Shown here: positions 1 to 9,800 of the stretch, one piece after another
How the letters are laid out: every line of letters begins with the position of its first letter
Numbering within the stretch: the stretch's first letter is position 1
DNA from: Planctomycetota bacterium
GTDB taxonomy: Bacteria > Planctomycetota > Planctomycetia > Pirellulales > Pirellulaceae
Length of the DNA stretch: 18,387 nt
Direction of reading: 5' to 3'
Assembly: GCA_029259935.1 (NCBI GenBank)
Contig: JAJDEH010000396.1
Coordinates: 1-18,387, forward strand
Position numbers and translations under genes: made by a program
Notes under the pieces: model-generated
Databases searched by the model: none
Told to the model about the DNA's origin: nothing
The model's input: only the letters and a program-made list of their open reading frames with translations

Positions 1-152
1 CCATGGCCGCGGAACTGAAGCGTCATGGAGTTGCTCACGAGCTAATCACGATCGAAGGCGGCGGACACAGTTTGTGGGGCGGCGACCGCAAAAAGATCGA
101 GCAGGCTTTCCAGCGTTCGACGGAATACATCCGTGAACAACTGACCAAGTAG
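1..152 (+). CDS. alpha/beta-hydrolase (esterase-type), C-terminal fragment
   Basis: The first 152 bases are the 3' end of a gene that begins outside the window. The frame starting at base 3 translates to about 49 residues and stops at TAG 150-152. The end reads ...ITIEGGGHSLWGG..., followed by a helix ending EYIREQLTK. A G-G-H-S/G element close to the C-terminus followed by a helix is where acetyl esterase/dienelactone-hydrolase type alpha/beta-hydrolases carry their catalytic histidine, so this His is inferred to be catalytic. The nucleophile and acid residues lie outside the window, so substrate cannot be judged. The ATG at base 3 is probably internal. The gene converges on the serine hydrolase gene, with only five bases between the two stop codons. 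Confidence 0.7.
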   Translation, partial: MAAELKRHGVAHELITIEGGGHSLWGGDRKKIEQAFQRSTEYIREQLTK

Positions 153-157
153 CGACT

Positions 158-1312
158 TCAGTTGCCTTTGACCGATGCCGGTTCCGTACTCTTTTTCTCG
201 TCGACATCGCGTAGCTTCTCGTCGGCATCGAGTAGCCGTTGAGCGATTCGATTGGAGATGCGGCCCGTGTTGGCGTTATCGCTGTTGGCGAGAACGGCAA
301 TGACATAACCTGACTTCGGGTAGTATGCCAGATCGGCGCGGAATCCGTTAATGCCGCCGCCGTGCCGGATGACCTCATGACCGTCGACCTTGCGCATGCC
401 TAGCCCCAGGCCGTAGTTGGTGGTCTTGCCGTTATTCAGACGTCCTTTCGTCCGCATCAACTGAAACGACTTCGGCTTGAGACACTGACCGGAAATCAGC
501 GATTGTTGCCAGCGGAGCAAGTCTCGGGCGGTCGACGCCAGATTTCCCGCACCGATCGTCTGCCGCATGTTGATATGCTGGGCGTTTTTCAAAACGCCAT
601 TCCTGCGCGTGTAACCGGACGCTCTTTGAGGAATGATTCGAGCGTGAACGTCGTCCAAGGTGTACTCCAGTTTGTTCGCGGCAAATAGACGCTTTCCAAC
701 GAACTGATCGAATGATTCGCCGGATGCTTTTTCGACAACGACGGCGAGCAAGAAGTAGCCCGAGTTGCAATAGCGGAACTGTTCACCGGGTTCAAAGTTC
801 AGCGGCAGATCCTTGAAGCGAGCGACGACGTCATCTTGCGTCACATTCTTGGGAAGTTCGTTTCGATACGCCGGCAGCCGCGTGAAATCCTTGATTCCCG
901 AGGTGTGCTGAAGCAGGTGCCGGATGGTGACCTTTTGAGCATGCGCCGGATAATCGGGCAGGAACTTCGTCAACGGATCGTCAAGTTTCACCTTGCCTTC
1001 CTCGACCAGCAGCAAGATCGACGCGGCCGTGAACTGCTTGGTGATGGAACCGATTCGATACACCGTCTCGGGCGTCGCCGGCACGTTCAATTCCACGTTG
1101 GCGAGCCCAAACGCCTTCGTGCACAGAACCTTGTCGCCCTTTGCCACTCCAACGGTGAGTCCAACAACGTTTTCCTTCTCGACCGCCATGCGACCGACCG
1201 ACTCAACAATTCCAGCAACATCCGGCAGTTCGAATGCACGAACGCTTGCGGCTGACGTGGCCGAGCCTACGAATACAAGAAGGAGAGGTACAAGCTTTAG
1301 CAGTCTTCGCAT
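158..1312 (-). CDS. exported serine hydrolase, class C beta-lactamase/CubicO family
   Basis: 384 residues from the ATG at 1310-1312. An upstream in-frame start at 1489 exists, but the 1312 start gives a clean signal peptide (MRRLLKL, then a hydrophobic stretch to about residue 22), so I prefer it. The penicillin-binding-protein fold motifs are all present: S-x-x-K as Ser89-Ile-Thr-Lys92 (nucleophile and general base), Tyr181-Cys-Asn183 as the Y-x-N motif, and His317-Gly-Gly-Gly320 in place of the KTG motif. HTSGI at 136-140 is also typical of the family. Members are periplasmic or surface serine beta-lactamases, esterases, D-aminopeptidases or peptidases; the substrate cannot be told from sequence. 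Length is normal for single-domain members. The charged C-terminus (DEKLRDVDEKK) is probably disordered. No strong Shine-Dalgarno is visible. Confidence 0.9.
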   Translation of the reverse strand: MRRLLKLVPLLLVFVGSATSAASVRAFELPDVAGIVESVGRMAVEKENVVGLTVGVAKGDKVLCTKAFGLANVELNVPATPETVYRIGSITKQFTAASILLLVEEGKVKLDDPLTKFLPDYPAHAQKVTIRHLLQHTSGIKDFTRLPAYRNELPKNVTQDDVVARFKDLPLNFEPGEQFRYCNSGYFLLAVVVEKASGESFDQFVGKRLFAANKLEYTLDDVHARIIPQRASGYTRRNGVLKNAQHINMRQTIGAGNLASTARDLLRWQQSLISGQCLKPKSFQLMRTKGRLNNGKTTNYGLGLGMRKVDGHEVIRHGGGINGFRADLAYYPKSGYVIAVLANSDNANTGRISNRIAQRLLDADEKLRDVDEKKSTEPASVKGN

Positions 1313-1816
1313 GACGAAACCGATACTCACATTCGCGCGGATGGGGCCAAGTTGCGACGGTACGAGCAAAGCCGAAGCAACTCGTTGCTTCTTGCACCCT
1401 ATGCAGACTTGGCGACGTAGAGGGTTACCAAAGTCGAATTTTCGCAGATCACAATTCCACATGCAAATTAGACCGCGCCGCGGGAGCAACGCGTTGGGAA
1501 TTTGCCGAATTCGTTGGCGAACATCCGATCCACATCACTGCCAGGAGAGCCGCCACAATGGACGCGCATCGCATCATTACAATTCCTTGAGAAAGCCCGA
1601 CGGGGTCGTGCACCAGGATCCACTGTAAGACGAATCACCGGCTGGTGAGGCAACGGTGCGAATTGTAGTTGGGAACAGCTCTTGCCCAAGCCTGCCCGCT
1701 CAATTGCCGCACGTAATTCAGCTTGCGAAGCGCATTTATTCGTTGAATTTTGGTTTCAATAGAGTACCTTGAGCTTTGACCTCGGCAGTGTTTCAGCAAA
1801 GGTGAGGGCGTTTCAA
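1313..1816. other. 504-base non-coding gap between divergent genes
   Basis: This gap lies between the start of the serine hydrolase gene (leftward) and the start of the first zinc-ribbon gene (rightward), so it should hold promoters for both. Frames that are open here translate to cysteine-, arginine- and proline-rich sequences without any recognisable domain or start context. I see no convincing -35/-10 pair, tRNA, strong hairpin or terminator. Just before the rightward gene there is a purine-rich AAAGGTGAG at about 1798-1806 that could act as its ribosome binding site. Confidence 0.5.
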
Positions 1817-4654
1817 ATGTCAATTCAAGTTGAGTGCAGTTGTGGACAACAGTTCGAAGCAGGTGAGAATCTGGCGGGAAAACGGGTCAAGTGCCCGAAG
1901 TGCCAGCAAATCTTGCAGATTCCCGCGGAAGAGACGGCCAACGCCGCTGTCGCGATACCAAACATGGCCTCAACTTCCACCAATGAAGAGACTACCCGGA
2001 CAAAGCGGTTGAGAGTGGTCGCGGCCATCGTTGGGCTTGTGGTCATGTTGCCTATCGCCACGGGCCTCGGTTACTGGATTGGGGTGATCACGGACGTCAG
2101 TCCCAAACCGCAAACTGAAGTCGCGCATGCTGACGATGAACCACAACCATCAGGTCCCGACGAGAATCCGGCTGACCAACAACCTTTAACCACGAACCCG
2201 AACCGCAAATCGGCGGCGAAGTCCCAGGATGAATCGCGACAACCTGGATCTCCGCCTCAAGATGCTGACACCAATCCGCTTCCCTACTCACTGTTTCCGG
2301 ATAAACAGTTCTTGGTGGTGGAGGTCAATGTTAAAGATCTGCTTGATGCTTCGCAGCAACGCGGTTTGTCGCGCGAGGGGCTTCACTGGCTCTTAGTAGA
2401 TCACATGCGTGAGGATCAGCTTGACGATGTCATGCGCACGGCGGAAACCGTGTGGTTCTGGATGCACGAGACTGACGAAGAACCGTTTGTAAGTTTTGGT
2501 CTGTACGCTCGGTTCCTCAAACCGCAAGACCGCGACGCCTTCATTGAAAGAAACTTGCCAGACTCCACGAAGGAACAGCACCAACAGCAGGACTACTATC
2601 GCTGGTCATCCGGAGCGGGTTTCAAGGAGTTCGGGGAACGTGACTTGTTCGGAAGTGAGATAGCGAGCGTGCATGCCGTTCTAGAAGGTCGTCACGTCAC
2701 GAATCAATCGCTTGCTAATCGAATCCGAAACCTATCCGGGCAAGCGAAGCTGGTCGTCAACGTGGAACCAATTCGCAAGAACCTAGCCAGGGATGAACGC
2801 ACGCGCGAGTCGCTGCCGTTTTCGCTAGAGCAACTTGATTGGCTGAAGCGGGTGGACGTGGCGCTCGACCTGACGGCAACACCCGCCCTGGCGGTCCAAG
2901 GTAAAGCCAACAGCCCCGAAAACGCCACACAGGCGGCAACCCTTCTTAAGAGCTTGGTTCAAATGTCTCAGGCCGCCATTGGCCATCAACGAAAAGAGAT
3001 TCAAACCAACAAGGAACGAATGGAAAGTGGTGACCGTGGTGGGATCGTCACCTACCACAGTGCCTTGGAAGTAGAGCACTTTTCGGAACCGTACGACAAT
3101 TTGCTCGCCTTGATCGAAGGACTAATTCAAAAGTTGGAGGCTGAATCCAAAGGATCGCAAGTGCATCTTCGTTTGCCGGAAGTGAACGAAATCACCAAGT
3201 TCTCGGACGAAATTACACGTCTGAAAGAAGCGTCCGACGAAATAGACCGGCTGATGGTGTTTTCGAACATGACGACCGCGGTGGCGAGCTATAGCGGAAC
3301 GTACAGTGGCCGGTTGTCCACGAACCTGGCGAATGAGTTCGGACATCACTTGCTGAGTTGGCGTTTCCAGCTCTTACCCTATCTAGAGTACCAATCTCTG
3401 TACGATCAATTCCATCGGGACGAGCCATGGGACAGCGAACACAACAAGACGTTGATCGACCAGTTCCCCGCGCTGTACGCCACCGGACTTGGCGATGACA
3501 AATTCATGACAACCTGGAAACTGCTGCCGTCCATTCCCGACGGGATCTTGTTCGTGAAGGGTGGCCGGGGGAGCGAAGTCGTTTGGACGAAACCTGATTA
3601 CGTGCAACTTGATCCTGATGATCCGCTTCAAGCCTTTGGTGAACCTCCGAAGGATGGGTTCATGATTCTGGAATACGGCGAGTCAGCCGTGGTCAAGCTA
3701 ACTCCTGAAGAACTCAGCCAGCGTATCCGCAATGGCTTGGCGGCGGCCGCGAAGGCAAAATACGTAGTCCCAGGTAGTGCCGGGCCGCCACGTGGCGCTC
3801 CAGCTTCCGGGGATGCTCCCCTAGCCACCGAATCCAGCCAGCAGAAACTCAAGCGGCTGCGAACTCCCCCGGCGACAGGGCAATCCAAGTACGACGCGCA
3901 TTATTCGATTCAGGTCGTTGAGAAGTTGCCCCAGCATCCGGAATCCGGCGATCTGCAACTCGGCCAGTATAGCGCCGCGCTCACCTCCCCATGGAGCCAG
4001 AATGTACCGCAGTTCCCGCCCGGTCGCTTTCGTCATCAAGTCGCCAATGAGAAAGTGAGCTGGGACGGCAAATCCGTTGAAGGGGAAAAGTGGGTCTGTG
4101 TGCCGATCCCGGGACATCACCTTTCCAAGATTACGATATGGCGTTCCGACGAGATTCCCGTCCCGCTGTTCCAGTTGCCCACGATCCTGACCGACGCCAT
4201 CACGATCCCGCGCGGATGCGCTCGATTTGCAATTGAAACCATGGACCGACAGGGCCGCACGGGCACGTTGGAAGGCCAGTTCACGAAAGAGACTTCGTTC
4301 AAGTTAGGCGATCGGACGATTGCGGCCTACGAGTTTGCTTGCGTGCTGACCCAGGAGGACGGTAAGGCAAATATGACGGTGCTGGTATCCGACCAAGTCC
4401 CGCAAGGCACTTGTGGCGTCAACTTTCAAATGACCGAACCGCCGGCGGGCGAAGAGAAGTACTATTTGCGCGACGCGCGAGAGATTGAGCCGGGGCCAGG
4501 GTTCAAGATGTTCGAATCCCGTGGATTCGGATTTGCTCCTCCGGTCGGCTTCGCTGCCTCAAAACCGCTGGGCGATGAAGTGGCGCGCTACACCGCGAAA
4601 GATGGCCGGTTCATTGCCATCACGGCATCAGCGGACGGCGGTGAATGGGAATGA
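1817..4654 (+). CDS. zinc-ribbon, single-helix membrane protein with DUF1559 domain (upstream part of a TGA-split gene)
   Basis: 945 residues from ATG 1817, chosen because the zinc ribbon begins at once and AAAGGTGAG lies about ten bases upstream. Residues 1-36 form a zinc ribbon with Cys7-x-Cys9 and Cys26-x-x-Cys29. A hydrophobic helix spans about 67-91. An acidic, proline-rich linker follows (about 95-165). Residues 165-480 match the usual region in front of planctomycete DUF1559 modules. Residues 480-625 hold the DUF1559 (SBP_bac_10) core: LSWRFQLLPYLE, then LYDQF, EPWDSEHNK and WTKPDYV. Residues 640-680 are an Ala/Pro/Ser linker and 690-945 are an unrecognised beta-rich region. The frame ends at TGA 4652-4654, but the same frame stays open for another 690 codons, so this is probably a truncated product of a larger gene. 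Function is unknown; the layout suggests a cytoplasmic zinc ribbon with the large remainder across the membrane. Confidence 0.85.
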   Translation: MSIQVECSCGQQFEAGENLAGKRVKCPKCQQILQIPAEETANAAVAIPNMASTSTNEETTRTKRLRVVAAIVGLVVMLPIATGLGYWIGVITDVSPKPQTEVAHADDEPQPSGPDENPADQQPLTTNPNRKSAAKSQDESRQPGSPPQDADTNPLPYSLFPDKQFLVVEVNVKDLLDASQQRGLSREGLHWLLVDHMREDQLDDVMRTAETVWFWMHETDEEPFVSFGLYARFLKPQDRDAFIERNLPDSTKEQHQQQDYYRWSSGAGFKEFGERDLFGSEIASVHAVLEGRHVTNQSLANRIRNLSGQAKLVVNVEPIRKNLARDERTRESLPFSLEQLDWLKRVDVALDLTATPALAVQGKANSPENATQAATLLKSLVQMSQAAIGHQRKEIQTNKERMESGDRGGIVTYHSALEVEHFSEPYDNLLALIEGLIQKLEAESKGSQVHLRLPEVNEITKFSDEITRLKEASDEIDRLMVFSNMTTAVASYSGTYSGRLSTNLANEFGHHLLSWRFQLLPYLEYQSLYDQFHRDEPWDSEHNKTLIDQFPALYATGLGDDKFMTTWKLLPSIPDGILFVKGGRGSEVVWTKPDYVQLDPDDPLQAFGEPPKDGFMILEYGESAVVKLTPEELSQRIRNGLAAAAKAKYVVPGSAGPPRGAPASGDAPLATESSQQKLKRLRTPPATGQSKYDAHYSIQVVEKLPQHPESGDLQLGQYSAALTSPWSQNVPQFPPGRFRHQVANEKVSWDGKSVEGEKWVCVPIPGHHLSKITIWRSDEIPVPLFQLPTILTDAITIPRGCARFAIETMDRQGRTGTLEGQFTKETSFKLGDRTIAAYEFACVLTQEDGKANMTVLVSDQVPQGTCGVNFQMTEPPAGEEKYYLRDAREIEPGPGFKMFESRGFGFAPPVGFAASKPLGDEVARYTAKDGRFIAITASADGGEWE

Positions 4655-4684
4655 GGAAAGGGACCGTGGGAGAATGAGAATCTG
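4652..4684 (+). other. in-frame TGA joining two halves of one long reading frame
   Basis: The codons before the TGA read GGEWE, and those after it, in the same frame, read GKGPWENENLLIGGVKGEL. There is no frameshift between the upstream and downstream frames. The codons between the TGA and the first possible downstream start (TTG 4685) look like ordinary coding sequence. A single-base change, for example from TGG, CGA or GGA, would create this stop. Alternatives are a real gene boundary with TTG translation start, or a sequencing or assembly error. I see no selenocysteine-type hairpin directly after the TGA. Confidence 0.6.
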
Positions 4685-6724
4685 TTGATTGGCGGCGTCA
4701 AAGGCGAGCTGTCTATCGACCAAAGCGACAATTCCCAAGCTACGACGTTCGAGTACGGAGACTGGGATTTTAGAGTACTCATGGATGAAAAGAAGCAATA
4801 CTCGGCTAAAGACGTCACGACTCGCTTGCAAGGGTGGCGTTGGCCGCGCGGAGACGAATTCATCACGGATGAATCCAAGGACGTACTGCAGCCCAGTGGC
4901 GATCGCATCACGTTCTCCGTGGACCCGCTGGTATTTCGCCAGAATTTCGTCCGCGACCGAGAAAAGGCACTTGCGAAGTACCGTGGCAACTACATCGAGT
5001 CGGTGGGAAAAGTCAGCAAGGTATCTAGAACGACCAGTCCGGACCCATCTCGGGAGATGGTCAACACTATCGTCCTCGAAGACATTGTGAACTTTGTACT
5101 GCCGAACGATCCGCCCTGGTCCAAAGTCTCACGCGGCGGCAAGGTGAAGATTGTCGGCCGATGCGAATCGATCTGGATCATGGATTGCGAACTACTGGAG
5201 GTCCAAGGAGATCCCGTGCCCGTACTCTCCCCCTACGACCTCGCCCGCGAGTACGGCGTGGATCGCCGCGCTACTGACGAGAAGTACGACGGCCAACAAC
5301 TGATTATCGAGGGCGTTGTGGTTGCGCGCGAGGAAGACGGTACCGCGCGAATAACTCTGCACGGCGGAGCCGATGGCTTGGTAGCCTGCAATTACGATAA
5401 GTTCAACTTGGCCCCCCAGTTCGAACCTGTCCAACCGGGTCAGTATGTGAGGGTCCTGGGGGAATACGACCGCTATAGTTCGATCGCCACCCTCAGCGAA
5501 TCTGTCTTGATCCAAATCGTAACCACAAGGCAGTGGCGTAACCAAGACAACGAGCCGTGGTTTGAAGCCGCGCTGGTGAAGGTCGCGGAAGACGAAATCC
5601 AAGTCAGGCGATCGGATGGCGTGGAAGCAACGATCCCCATCAGCCGCCTGAGTACGAGAGACCAGCAAATTGTGGCCAGCATCCAATGGGCAACCAAGGA
5701 CGCTGCGCGCCGTGCATCTTTAGGGACCACCGATGCTCCGGATGCGCCGGTCGTGGGCCGATGGGAGAAAACCACGCGAGTGGGCAGAATTTCGGACTGG
5801 GAACTGAAACTCAGTGGTGATGGGCGGCGTGCAGTTTGTCTCGGCGACACCACCGATTCCGAGCAAATGGTTCGGTTGTGGAATCTCGACAGCAACAAGC
5901 TGCAGGGCGAATTCACGCGTTCATCGTCAAGGAACTATTCTCCGATCGCCATCTCTCCAAATGGAGAACTGGTGACTTGTATCGCTGCCGATAGTCGAAT
6001 CGAAATCCGCCAATTCGAAGACGCCAAGGTCGTTTTCGAAGTGGACGTCGAAATTTTGGACGTTCGCAAATTGGCGGTGGTGCAATTTGCGAGGTCTGGG
6101 AAGCTAATATATGCCTTATCCGTAGGCGGCGAAGTCCTCGAAGTCAACGTCCAGGACGGCAACTGCAAGCTGTTGATGAAGGAGAGCATCTCCACACCAA
6201 CGAAAGTTGCCTTCTGGCACGACGATTCCAAAGTTGCCGTTGGTAACGACAATGGCCAGATCTGCATCCTTGACCTGGAGAAGAAGGCAACCATTCACAG
6301 TTTCTCCGCCTACCGTTCCTCGCAATGGATAAAATTTCTAAGCGTCAGCCACGATGGCAAATGGATCGCTAGTTCAACGCTCAACGAAGAAGACAAGGCA
6401 AAAATATGGGATGCCCACAACAGCCGTGAACTCGTTCGCTACATTTCCAACAACAGCCGGGGAGTGGCATTTTTGCCGGACGGAAAAACCATTGTCGTTC
6501 CCGAGGTCGGCGCGAAATACAATCGTCCGGACAAGGTGTATTTCTGGGACGTACGGACCGGTAAGAAGGTGGGCATCTTGTCCAAGGACAAAGATCATGA
6601 CCTAGACAGCATCAGCAACCTACGAGTTTCAGACGACGGCAAACGGCTGGTTATCTTGGGATCACCGGACTCCGGTGGGGGCAATGTTCTCCAAAGTTGG
6701 AATCTGGAACTACGGAAAGATTGA
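4685..6724 (+). CDS. OB-fold-like, SHD1 and WD40-like repeat protein (downstream part of a TGA-split gene)
   Basis: 679 residues if TTG 4685 is used; GGGAG at 4668-4672 is a possible but distant ribosome binding site. The first in-frame ATG is 4781, which would remove part of the opening domain. Residues 1-95 look like the end of a beta-rich domain begun before the TGA. About 98-175 and 200-270 are two OB-fold segments resembling the tRNA_anti-like family: YRGNYIESVGKV and KYDGQQLIIEGVV, each ending in a GxxVxxxG strand. About 282-340 match SHD1, a small domain frequent in planctomycetes: W...WFEAALVKV, VRRSDGVEATIPISRLSTRDQQ. About 350-679 contain repeating WD40-like blades (VRLWNLDSNK, AKIWDAHNS, VYFWDVRTGK), predicting a beta-propeller for protein contacts. 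No signal peptide, as expected if translation belongs to the upstream part. Function unknown. Confidence 0.8.
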   Translation: MIGGVKGELSIDQSDNSQATTFEYGDWDFRVLMDEKKQYSAKDVTTRLQGWRWPRGDEFITDESKDVLQPSGDRITFSVDPLVFRQNFVRDREKALAKYRGNYIESVGKVSKVSRTTSPDPSREMVNTIVLEDIVNFVLPNDPPWSKVSRGGKVKIVGRCESIWIMDCELLEVQGDPVPVLSPYDLAREYGVDRRATDEKYDGQQLIIEGVVVAREEDGTARITLHGGADGLVACNYDKFNLAPQFEPVQPGQYVRVLGEYDRYSSIATLSESVLIQIVTTRQWRNQDNEPWFEAALVKVAEDEIQVRRSDGVEATIPISRLSTRDQQIVASIQWATKDAARRASLGTTDAPDAPVVGRWEKTTRVGRISDWELKLSGDGRRAVCLGDTTDSEQMVRLWNLDSNKLQGEFTRSSSRNYSPIAISPNGELVTCIAADSRIEIRQFEDAKVVFEVDVEILDVRKLAVVQFARSGKLIYALSVGGEVLEVNVQDGNCKLLMKESISTPTKVAFWHDDSKVAVGNDNGQICILDLEKKATIHSFSAYRSSQWIKFLSVSHDGKWIASSTLNEEDKAKIWDAHNSRELVRYISNNSRGVAFLPDGKTIVVPEVGAKYNRPDKVYFWDVRTGKKVGILSKDKDHDLDSISNLRVSDDGKRLVILGSPDSGGGNVLQSWNLELRKD

Positions 6725-6809
6725 CATAACTGGGGTCCCTCTACTTAGTGGCGAAATGGACGCACGCCCTTTAGACTGGGCGGAATAAATGCTCGAATTT
6801 CAACTTGAC

Positions 6810-6815
6810 GGGGAG
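6810..6815 (+). promoter_or_regulatory. Shine-Dalgarno for the second zinc-ribbon gene
   Basis: GGGGAG lies eight bases before ATG 6824. It decides the start: the alternative GTG at 6815 overlaps this motif and would have no site of its own. The preceding 85 bases show no convincing promoter. Confidence 0.6.
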
Positions 6816-6823
6816 TGGGCTTA

Positions 6824-9800
6824 ATGGCGATTTCAGTCCAATGCCAGTGTGGCCAGCAGTTCCAAGCGAAGGATCAACTGGCCGGCAAGACCGTAAAGTG
6901 TCCTCGTTGTCAAAACGCTCTTCAAATTCCCACGGCCGCGGTCGACACTGCGACGATTCCAGTAAGTTGCGATTGCGGTGCGAGCCTTCAGGCGAAACCG
7001 CACATGGCCGGCAAGATGGTCAAGTGCCCGCAATGTAGCCAACCCATCCATATCGAGGTGCCTCAAACACCCGCGCCAGCGGAACCGAAATCGGCGGCTC
7101 AAGCTCATCGGCCCACTGCCCAGCCGTCGGCGGGATCAAATGTTCCCGTGTCCCAGCCGAGTTTGGCAAATTCTAACTCCGTTCAGCCGGGCGTGCCGCC
7201 GCGGAAAACTCGCGCCAACTTACTGCCGCTGTTGCTAGTTGCCGGTGGGGTCGTGGTCTTTGGCTTATTCATGGCGGGCGGATTCGCTCTGTATAGGGTC
7301 TTTGGTAGGAGCGAAATCGCTGCGCCGATTGCATCCGCCGACGCGACAGCCGGCCAACCGAAGGGGAACAACAACGAGCCGCATCGCGAAACGCGTCCGC
7401 AACTGCCGCCTGAACTGGAAACCAAACCACAACCATCAAACGAAACGAAAACCAATCCGCAATCAGCGTCGGAAACGGGAAGCCCGCGACCACCCGCCGA
7501 AACGGAAACCAATCCACCACCGTCATCAGAAGCGGATCTCCGGCAGGCCATGCAGCAGCCGTTTGAAGAAGTGACTTTCGGGCTCGGCCCCATCGACTTC
7601 GTGATGGAGGTGCCGCCCGGTGCGGAATCCAAAAACACCAACGCCGCGGTCAAATTTCTCAAGCGGCCCGGTTATGAACTTAGTGTCGAGTGGCGCAGGT
7701 TCGATTTGGGAGAGTTCAAGAGCACGGCTGAAAAGTCCGCGGATTTCGTTGAAGCCGTAGTCGACCAACCGGACCGCTATATTTACACCCATCAACATGA
7801 CGGCAAGACGGCGTACACGTTTTTCATTCTGAAGGAGTTCGGCGGAGGGGTGATCGGTATCACGAACCACCAGGCGCTGGGGAGGCCCACGACGAAAGAG
7901 CAATTAGATTGGCTGGTCAAGTCCGCCGATTCCCTCAGGTTCTACGAGAATCCTCATCAGCCGATCGACTTGTTGGGGGAAATCGCGGCCAAGAGCGACT
8001 CTTGGAAGAACTTGCGTAAGGGCCGGGGCGGATGGAGAAAAGATGGCGATCTCTATCGGCTTCTGGGCGTGGCGGGCGGCGGGGCCGACTTCGGCTGGAT
8101 GTACGAGCTTCCTGAAGGCTGCCAAGCGTTCGATGTAAGAATGGAGTTTAAGCTTTCACCCACCGGTGCCATCAAACTGTCGCTGAACCGTGATGTGGAA
8201 GTTGTGTCGGGCGTCGGCGCATTGATCTCTTACAAACCCCAGTGGACCAAAGGCTTGTCTGTCGGAAACCTAACTAAGAAAGATCTGAAGACCAAATCGA
8301 TCGGACGACTGAACAACAACTGGTATGGGCTAACGATGATCGTGCGGCCCAATTTGATCTGGATCGTGCTGGAAGATCCAGAGAAAACTCATGCGTCGGT
8401 CGCTTGGCGTGGGGAATTCACGCCGGAATGTTTCAGTCTAGGGGGCGACGACTATAAAGGCTGGGCCGTTCGCAAACTGCAATTCAGAATGAGGGCGCCA
8501 TTTCCTAGCTCCTCACAGAAGAGCACGCCCAGCCAAGCTCAGCCCAGTGAAGAGCCGAACATTGTCTCCCGGCCCGAACCATCAAGTCGTCCCGGAAGAC
8601 CACCCACGGAAGTGCGGATGACCGCGGAAGACTTTTCCCAAAAAGTCTTGGTCGACAGCAGCACGCTTTTCGGATACGTCCACAGCAGAGAAACTTGGGT
8701 GGAACTGACTGGAAAAGTCGTGTACGTCAAACATTTTGAAAAGGATCAATATACCGAAGTCTGGCTGGCCGCTGACTCGAACGCCAACCAGCAAGGCCGC
8801 ATCTATTTCAGTTTCTACTTTGCAGATCTGTTGAAAGAGAGAATTCGTTACGGGGATCGCGTGGTGATGGACGGCAAGTTTGGCTACGAAGCGGGGCGTT
8901 CTTATAGGCTGAACTACGCCCGATTGATCCGTAAGCTTCCCCCGGATCCTGAAACGTCGCCGCGGCCGGAAGTCGTCACCGCCGTCGAGGCGTTACAGAA
9001 AGCGGGCGTCCTCGACGCGGAATACCTTCAATTCCACAGTGATGATGTGACAGAAGATGGACGTATCAAACCCGAGTTGCTAAAGCACCTGAAACACCTT
9101 GGCGAGCTAGACTATTTGAAATTCAATTCGACCGCACTGACGAATGCCGGCTTTGCGCAGTTACCGGCTGACTTGCCCGTTCGCTGGGCAGACATTGAGG
9201 ACAAGCAAGAGGGGCGATCCACTGCCCTTCGGCACGTCGCAGGCTGGAAGCAGTTGCGAATCTTGCATCTGAATCGCAATGGGGAAAACCCCGACGATAA
9301 CGAACTCGCGCCGCTTAAGGATCTGAAGGATCTTCGAATCTTGACTCTGTTGTACCCAACGTACGGCAATCGAGCGTTGGCCCACGTGGGACGCATCAGC
9401 AGCCTGGAACTATTAACGGTAGCGAACGCAAAATTCTCAGCCGGATCTCTCACGCAGTTGGAGGGTCTTAAAAACCTTCGTGATGTTAGTATTCAAAATA
9501 CTCCAATTGGCGATGCCTCCTTGGCCGTCGTGGCGCAATGGCCGCAATTGAGAGAATTGAGTATTAGGAATGCCAAGATCACGGATGCTGGAATAGAACA
9601 TCTGAAAGCGGCCAAGGAGTTGCGACAACTGGTCCTCAATGGTAACGACATTGGCGACGGAGCCATGTCTCAGCTTGCACGGATGCCGAACCTGCGGCGG
9701 CTTTTGCTGGACGATACGAATGTCACTGACAGCGGGCTCGTCCAGTTGGAGAAGTCAACCAGTCTAAGTGAACTCAGGCTGCCGTCGACGACCACTGTCG

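Noticed and set aside
993..1628. Plus-strand frame of 211 codons over the serine hydrolase start
   Set aside because: Its translation is low-complexity Ser/Thr/Arg/Pro and it overlaps a gene with all catalytic motifs.
1743..1770. TTGAAT/TACCTT as a promoter for the first zinc-ribbon gene
   Set aside because: Spacing of 16 is acceptable but the -10 matches poorly; not better than chance in this AT-richer stretch.
4652..4700. TGA at 4652 as a selenocysteine codon
   Set aside because: No stable hairpin with an exposed GG-type apical loop is visible in the 45 bases after the TGA, and no homologue with Cys at this position is known to me.
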